Shown piece by piece: positions 57,595 to 64,000 of a stretch of DNA of 64,000 nt (positions are counted from its first letter, which is position 1; each line of letters opens with the position of its first letter). The position numbers and the translations under genes were made by a program. Location of the stretch: positions 992,001 to 1,056,000 of the forward strand of contig JANCIK010000012.1 of assembly GCA_028532985.1 (NCBI GenBank). Reading direction: 5' to 3'. The notes under the pieces were generated by a model. That model was not told the origin of the DNA. It saw only the letters and a program-made list of their open reading frames with translations, and searched no databases. The DNA is from Stropharia rugosoannulata (lineage: Eukaryota > Basidiomycota > Agaricomycetes > Agaricales > Strophariaceae).

Positions 57595-60418
57595 ATGCCA
57601 GAAATACCAAACCACTCTGTTCGCATTTGCGCTGATCGAGGAGGCACATTCTGTGATGTCCATGCATCGTATCCTGATCCGCATAACCCCAGCGAACGGA
57701 AAGAAATAGTGGTCAAGCTATGTTCGTGCCTTTCATGCAGTGCTGCCTGTCTATCACTGACTTCGTATCTAATTCCGACTGCAGTATCACAAGATAAGGG
57801 GAACTATGAGGATGCGCCTACAGAAGGCATTCGACGGGTCTTAGAAATCGTAACAGGCCAAAAGATACCTCGAGGAACGATATTGGAGACCGAGAAGATC
57901 GGTATGCCCAGAACTTATCTAAACGATCGTTTTCTGACCCTATATGCCCAGATTATATCAGACTGTCGACAACGATAGCTACGAATGCTCTGTTGGAGCG
58001 CAAGGGGCACAAGCACGCGCTGCTCATCACGAAGGGCTTCAAGGATCTCCTGCTGATCGGGAACCAGTCGCGCCCGAAGATATTCGATCTGAACATCCGG
58101 CGGCCGTCATCTCTGTACTCTACGGTCGTGGAGATTGACGAGCGCGTCACACTTGTAGGCTACACCTCTGACCCGAAAGCGGAGGAACATGCGATCCAGT
58201 TCGATGAGGACGGCAAGATCATTAGGGGCTACAGGGGGAAGGGCTGGGACGGCGTAGGCGACGCTGAAGGCCCAGGCGAGATTGTGAAAGGAATCTCAGG
58301 CGAAGCAGTACGCATCTTAAAGAAACCTGGTGCGTAGCCTCACGGAAAGGCGGGTGTATACGGCTGACGAGCGCCACAGATCCCAGCGAAGTGGAGAAAC
58401 AGTTGAAGGCGCTTTTCGACGACGGGTACCGCTCGCTAGCAATCGTGCTCGTGCACTCGTACACCTTCCCCGAGCACGAGCGGCTCGTTGGGGACATTGC
58501 GCGCAAGGTTGGCTTCACGCACGTCTCGGAGTCGGCACAGCTCCTCCCTATGATCAAGATGGTGCCGCGGGGTGTATCGTCCACTGCGGACGCTTATCTG
58601 ACGCCCGTCCTGCGGGAGTACTTGGACGGCTTCTTCCAAGGATTTGACGAGAAGCTGAGAGACAGCAGTTTGCGTAGCCCTCGCGTGGAGTTCATGGGCA
58701 GTGATGGAGGACTCGTCGACCTGAAGAACTTCTCGGGACTCAAGAGCATCCTGAGCGGTCCCGCGGGCGGCGTGGTAGGATATGCGCTGACCAGCTGGGA
58801 CGACGAGAAGAAGCATCCCATTATCGGGTACGAGAGCTCCCTCCAAACGTATCTCATTATCTAACGAATGCTTTAGACTGGACGTCGGCGGCACGTCCAC
58901 GGACGTATCCCGGTTTGACGGAAGATACGAGGTCGTGTACGAGACGACTACAGCTGGAGTCACTATCCAGTCACCCCAACTCGATATCAACACTGTTGCA
59001 GCTGGGGGCGGGTCGTGTCTCACCTTCCGCAACGGGCTCTTCCTTGCAGGACCGCACAGCGCAGGCGCGCATCCCGGTCCTGCGTGCTACCGGTGGGTCG
59101 TCTATATTAATGTGAGATAATACAGAGGCTCACCTTGTACCCATTCTCCAGTAAGGGTGGCCCTCTAGCTGTCACTGATGCCAATCTGCTCCTTGGCCGT
59201 CTCATCCCAGACTACTTCCCCAAAATCTTTGGCAAGTCTGAGAAGGAACCTTTAGATATCGAGGCATCGCGCAGCGCATTCGCAGAGCTGGCCGACCAGA
59301 TCAATGCAGAACAGGAGAACAAGATCCCGCTTGACGAGATCGTATACGGGTGTGTTCTCCGTTCACTGTGTGTATGTTCGTACGAGCTGACCTATCGACT
59401 GGGCAGGTTCATCAAGGTCGCCAATGAGACGATGTGCCGCCCGATCCGCGCACTAACGGAGGCGCGGGGACATGCTACGTCGAAGCACATGTAGGTCCCT
59501 CCCCATTTTCATACCCTGCGACTCTCGCTGATCCGGCTCTTCCCAGACTCGCCAGCTTCGGCGGCGCGGGTGGTCAGCACGCATGCGAGATCGCGCGCCT
59601 GCTCGGGATTAAAACGATCCTCATCCACCGGTACAGCTCCATCCTCTCCGCCTACGGGCTCGCGCTCGCCGACCGGTACGTTCCCGCACCCTCCCTTACA
59701 CCCGTTCCTAACACCAGATAAGCGCGTACGAGCTCCAAGAGCCCTCGTCGACATTCTACACGGCGCAGAACGCGCCCGGGCTGCTCGCGCGGCTCGACAA
59801 GCTCGAGGAAGACGTGCGTGCGGAGCTCGGTGCGCAGGGCTTCGACAAGGCGCACGTACACGCGGAGCGTATGCTGAATATGCGCTTCGAGGGTACGGAC
59901 ACAGCGCTCATGGTCCTCCCTGCGCCCGGCGAGCGCGACGCGGACGGCCGCGAGGACTTCATGGCCGCCTTCCGCCGCGTATACAAGGCCGAGTTCGGCT
60001 TCCTGCTCGAGTCAAAAAGCGTCATCGTCGACGACGTCAAGGTGCGCCTTTCCCCTCCTTCCCATTTTCTCTCTTCTTCCCCTATCTGATAAGCTGTGGC
60101 TGACTGCACGCGCGGTACGTGATATAGGTCCGCGGGATAGGCAAGACGTTCGATTCGCTCGGACCGTCTGTGTATTCAGAGGTCGCGCAGCTCGAGCAGA
60201 CGCCAGTGGACGTGGCGACGCGCGCGGCATCGCGATATAGCGTGTACTTCGAGCGTGTGGGGCGCGTAGACGACACACCGGTGTTCCTGCTCGAGAGCCT
60301 GCGCGTGGGCGACGCGGTCGACGGGCCTGCGATGATCATCGACGACACACAGACGATCGTCGTCGTCCCCGGCGCGCGGGCGCTCGTCACAAGCAAGCAC
60401 TTGTACATCACCGTGTAG
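57595..60418 (+). CDS. 5-oxoprolinase-like protein with only the hydantoinase-A half
   Basis: 5-Oxoprolinase opens 5-oxoproline to glutamate with ATP in the glutathione cycle; the eukaryotic enzyme is about 1,300 aa with HyuA-like and HyuB-like halves. Here the spliced frame starts [20 protein letters not shown] (DRGGTF core), passes [75 protein letters not shown] and [20 protein letters not shown], and ends in the A-domain C-terminus [20 protein letters not shown] to [11 protein letters not shown] and a TAG at 60,416. No HyuB-type sequence follows on either strand before the next gene. All introns are GT-AG and in phase, so the A half is not decayed. About 750-800 aa. It may act with a separate B subunit or be non-functional as an oxoprolinase. 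Confidence 0.85.
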
Positions 60419-61120
60419 TTTTAGCCGCATCTACATAGTTAATATCACAATCATGAACGGAAAATGTAATAGTATTACTGCGGAGCTACATATACACGTA
60501 CACGTACATGTACATATATGCTTCCTTGAAACTCGAACTTGGATAGATAGGTGTGTGTGTGGTGGTAGTAATAGTTGTGGTGGTATATGACGGATAGTTT
60601 GTAGCGGTCCAGGCCGCCGTTCCTGGATACTGGGTATGTATGTAGGTGTGAATTAGGGGAAAGGAGGGGTATATCGCAGCGGTCGCTGATGAGCTATGAA
60701 GATTAGACAGGAAAGAGACGAGATGAATCCGAGAGCAGGTATGAAAATTAAAGAAAGAGAAAAAGCCAGTTTTGAATAGAAAGCAAGGAAGAGAAATGAT
60801 GAGTGTATAAATTAGTTGGAACGTAGAAGGTATACCGAGAAAACGTAAAAGAAGAGAGCTTTGTATAGTTTGAGCCAAATCTGGGTTTGGCGATCCTTGA
60901 CAGTGACACAGCATGGAGATACGGGAAATAGTACTAGTAGCATTACGAACGAGAGAGAGAGAGAGAAAGAAATAGAGAGGGGGAGAAGAGAAAAAAAGAG
61001 AGAAAGTAGGCAGCGTGTTTGTTTCGTCGATCGAGTGGTTGGCTGGTGGGCGACAACGCCCTTTTAGGTTTTTCGTGTAGTTTGCATTAGTCGTGCTTCG
61101 TGCCCACAGTGAAAACGAGT
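60419..61120. other. Convergent intergenic region with simple repeats
   Basis: Contains alternating ACGTACACGTACATGTACATA-like sequence at about 60,485-60,520, a TG/GTGG-rich stretch near 60,550 and a GAGA tract at about 60,952-60,972. No HyuB-like coding sequence and no other gene. Confidence 0.65.
60952..61000. repeat. GA-rich simple repeat
   Basis: GAGAGAGAGAGAGAAAGAAA followed by A/G-only sequence: a polypurine microsatellite in non-coding DNA. Confidence 0.8.
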
Positions 61121-64000
61121 CTAAACTCGACGCCGCTCCCAACGCGCACCAGAGAACAGCTCAACAGTGCGCAGCGACGGGCACGCGCGCGCCCACGCCT
61201 CGAGGAGCGCGCTCTCCTTCGGCGTCAAACGTGGCAGCGTCGTCTCCTCTCTCTCCAGAGAATCGGGAAGAGACACAGGCACAGGCACGCGATACAGCCT
61301 AAGCACAGCGAGCCGCGCGTACCGCCCCAACGAGCCGCTCAGCGCTTTATATACCGCCTGTGTTACAGTCAGTCTCTCTTACAACACTATGCCAAAACGA
61401 TGACACGGCAGACGTACCTCTTCTCTCGGGTCCGAGGCACCACTGGCACCCGAGCCTCCGCTGCTGCTTGATAGTGAAAGGGAGCGTGGCCCGGGGGCGT
61501 CAGTGTGCAGGCCGACCTCGAGCGTGCGCAGGCCCTGCCATGTACACCGCGCGACGACGGACGCTTCTACCTGTGCTCGTGCTCGTACGTGCGTGTGGCC
61601 GTGTCCTGGTACTTGCGCGGAGTCGACTTGTGTGCGAGTGTTTTGGTGTGAGCGGGCATCACCGTTCGACTCTTCAACCCTCCCCTCACCATCGCTCAAG
61701 TCATCATCCCGGCCCACGACGGCATCGCGCGCAATCATACGTGGGCGCGTATGAGCGCCGGTGGAAGTGCCAAGGAAAGGCGCGGGGGCATCGCCGAGCA
61801 TGGGCAGCGAGGAAGTCCGCTGGGGCACCGCAGGACGCGCGCGCGGCGAGCCAGGCGGCGAGAGCGGTAGGGTCTGGGATAGCGAAAACCCTAACAGCGG
61901 CTCTTGCGACGTAGCCGTCGCCGCGAACAGTCCCAAAGACGCCGGAACAGGCGCGCCGAGCGAGGACATGGAAGCTGTCGAGGAGAGCATAGAAGCCGAC
62001 GAAGACATGGGCGAGGGCGGCGGGATGGCAGTGTGCGTGTGCGACGGCGGTGGAGGGGGTGTCAATGCCGCAATCGGCACGACGGCAGGCGGGCGCGAGC
62101 CGAGTCTGAAGGCGGGGTTGAGCGCGTAGCCCTGCACATCCACAGCTACATCCGCAGGTACGGGGACGGGGGCGTATGCACGAGCTGGCGAGCGCGAGCG
62201 CTGGTCCAACAGGCGTGCATGCTGGTTCTGATTCGGATAGACCGCCCCGGGCCCACGCCCACGTGCGCGAGCAGTGCGGTGGTGCTGGTACCCAACGCCG
62301 CCCCCGTCCGCATCGCCCTCCTCGTCGTCTTCAGAACTAGAAGAAGAGGATGACGAAGATGATGAGGAGTAGACATCCCGTCCGACGACGGGATCGCGCG
62401 GCTTGAGCCGGCGCTTCTTAGTCGAAGGCGGCTGTATGGTGTGCGCTAGTGGCGTAGGCTGCGGGTGCAAGACCCCATTCGCCAACTGCGGGGACGGGGG
62501 CGAATACGATGACTCCAGGCCAGGCGGGGAGAAGTATCCTTGAGTGGCAAACCTAGGCGAAAGCGGTGCCGAGGATAAGGAAGGCGCGAGCGGCGCAGGC
62601 GCAGGTGCGGCTGGGAGCTCACGCGTTGGACGCGTTGGGCGCGGCGGCCCAGCGTGCCCAGCCGCAGACGCGACGCGCAGCGCATGAGCGCGCGCGTGCG
62701 GGTGCGCGTATGTCGGTACATTCGCGTTGGCGTCCATCTCCTCTCTCTCATCCCCCTCTCCATCCTCCGCCTCCTGTACCTCCATCACCTCCATTTCAGG
62801 AGCTGGCGCTAGTACGGGCACAGGCACAGGCGCGCTGACATACGCATACCCATTCCACCTCGCCTTAGCCTGCGCCTTAGCCCTCTCCTGCTCCTTCTCT
62901 CTCGCTTTCAGTCTGCCCACCGTCTCCTCGTCCGACTCCTCGTCTTCATCGCGCACGACCGCCGCACGGGGCACCATCGCAGGCACGCGCGGCGCCGGCT
63001 TGCGCTTCAGCCCGGCGAACGGCAGGCTCAGCCGGTTTGGCGTTGCGCTGGCGTGCGTGCTCTGATTTGGTCTCGCGTTTGCATTCGGAGTCGATGCGAC
63101 TGAGTTGGCGTTTGTCGATGTATTCGCATGTGCATGTGCGTTGGACGTCGACGTCGAGTTCGAGTTCTCTGTCCAGCTCGAGTTCGAGCTGCCATTCACA
63201 TGCACTGCCGCCCCATTCACGCTGCCAACCGTGCGCACGCTCGCGCTCGAGCTGCTGCTTCCACTCCCGCTTCCACTCCCACTCCCACTGCTCTTCCCAT
63301 TCATCTTCCCATTAGCCTTCGTCTTCCCATTGGCCTTCTGAATCCCATTCTGCACACCACTTCCACCACCGCCGCCCAGACCAAACACACCGCCAAAGCC
63401 CGGACTCAGCGGGCCCGGGCTCGCAGGCACGCCCCACTCCTCCGGCGCGGACCACAGCGAGCGCGCAGACCGCACAGACCGCAACGACGGCGCCGCCGAG
63501 CGCGTCGACCCCGCTTTGGTGTGCTCCTTTTTGTGATACTCTTTGACGCCCTGTTCTGTGACAACAGCCGGCGTCGGACTCAGCGGGACTGGGCCCACGG
63601 GCGGGATGGACAGCGTCGGACTACGTGGCGTCTGTGGTCCTTGTCCAGTTCCACGCAATCCAGGTATAATTATAGGCACAGGCGGGATCGCGCGCGTCGG
63701 GCTACGTGGTGTAGTCGGGCTGCGTGGTACGGTGGTGGTCGGGCTTCGTGGTACGGTGGTCGGGCTGCGTAGTACGGTGGTTGGGCTGCGTGGTACGGTG
63801 GTTGAACTTCGCGGTGTGGTCGGACTGCACGGGCTCTGCGGCGCTACACTCGCACCCCCTCCAACAGCTACCACAGATGGCACAGGAGGAACAGGCGGCA
63901 CAAGCGGGCCGAGACGCAGCCCGAGCCCCGCGCGCGCGCTCGCCTTGCGCGCCCGCCGCTCCTCCTTGATGCTCATCGCGGGCGTTGGCGCGGGCGCAGG
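61121..64000 (-). CDS. Low-complexity protein with LRR/F-box-type C-terminal tail, 5' part cut by window edge
   Basis: The terminal exon 61121-61357 joins at GTACGT (61412-61417) to an exon of at least 2.5 kb that stays open to the right edge. The ATG at 63,976 is a possible start, but the frame is open beyond it, so the gene may extend further. Most of the protein is Ser/Pro/Ala/Asn-rich: 7-residue TTVPRSP-like repeats near the N-terminus, a SGSGSGSGS run, NANA-rich stretches and an SSSSSSSSSSSEDDEEGDA stretch. Only the last 120 residues look folded: WQGLRTLEVGLHTD, SGSLGRYARLAVLRLYRVPV and ALLEAWARACPSLRTVELFS, a pattern common at the end of agaricomycete F-box/LRR proteins. Function unknown. 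Confidence 0.6.
63709..63825. repeat. In-frame tandem 21-24-bp coding repeats (TTVPRSP)
   Basis: Plus-strand units of the type GGGCTGCGTGGTACGGTGGT repeat about five times with small changes. On the minus strand they read as TTVPRSP/TTVLRSP. The unit length is a multiple of 3, so copy changes keep the frame. Confidence 0.8.

Noticed and set aside
59570..60103. 177-aa Arg/Ala-rich frame overlapping the oxoprolinase-like gene
   Set aside because: A GC-rich shadow of the real hydantoinase-A exons.
60486..61142. 218-aa minus-strand frame past the end of the oxoprolinase-like gene
   Set aside because: Encoded by GA- and GT-rich simple repeats, with repetitive Thr/Tyr/Ser content and no splice or family support.
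61503..63969. Numerous plus-strand frames opposite the low-complexity gene
   Set aside because: They mirror the repeat-rich minus-strand exon; none has a start context, splice logic or domain.
1..64000. tRNA, rRNA, CRISPR arrays or an intact transposon
   Set aside because: I looked for T-loop-like GGTTCGAATCC on both strands, regularly spaced repeats and transposase or reverse-transcriptase motifs by eye and saw none; a short or degenerate copy could be missed.

Overview
This is a eukaryotic, fungal window. Nearly every gene is broken by short GT-AG introns, mostly 50-70 bases, often with CTAAC/CTAAG-like branch sites. The gene set (Zn2Cys6 regulator with fungal-specific domain, STE24, SMC2, Kish/Ksh1, OPT transporter, DUF4419, Msb1/Mug8-like, Rieske-DUF455, fungal DUF262) points to a basidiomycete, most likely an agaricomycete. 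I built the gene models by hand-splicing translated frames until family motifs joined in phase, so exon edges may be off by a base or so. All product names come from remembered family motifs, not from searches.

Left part (1-21.2 kb): a class II aldolase-like gene cut by the left edge lies divergent from a D-erythronate-dehydrogenase-like SDR. Next come a DUF2470 membrane protein, a Rieske plus DUF455 protein with a 12-base exon, a large Zn2Cys6 regulator spread over 5.9 kb, a membrane-anchored coiled-coil protein, the CAAX protease STE24 and a MYND-finger protein.

Middle (22-46 kb): this part is sparse. It holds a secreted glycoprotein, an Msb1/Mug8-like polarity protein, a small single-pass membrane protein, a damaged DUF4419 gene, an OPT oligopeptide transporter and a small acidic protein. 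Gene-poor stretches of 5.25 kb (22,998-28,249) and 5.1 kb (40,820-45,911) hold only degenerate duplications and short tandem repeats.

Right part (46-64 kb): Ksh1 is convergent with condensin SMC2, with only about 75 bases between stop codons. Then come a DUF262 (GmrSD-like) protein with a 10-base exon and a Q-rich tail, a 5-oxoprolinase-like gene that encodes only the hydantoinase-A half, and a low-complexity protein with an LRR/F-box-like tail running off the right edge.

No operon, CRISPR array, rRNA, tRNA or intact transposon was seen. The genes look mostly unrelated housekeeping and regulatory loci. The one pair with a shared pathway logic is the aldolase/SDR pair at the left edge. The most unusual items are the regulator with a possible internal promoter for an isoform without its zinc cluster, the fungal DUF262 protein, the Rieske-diiron fusion and the half-length oxoprolinase.
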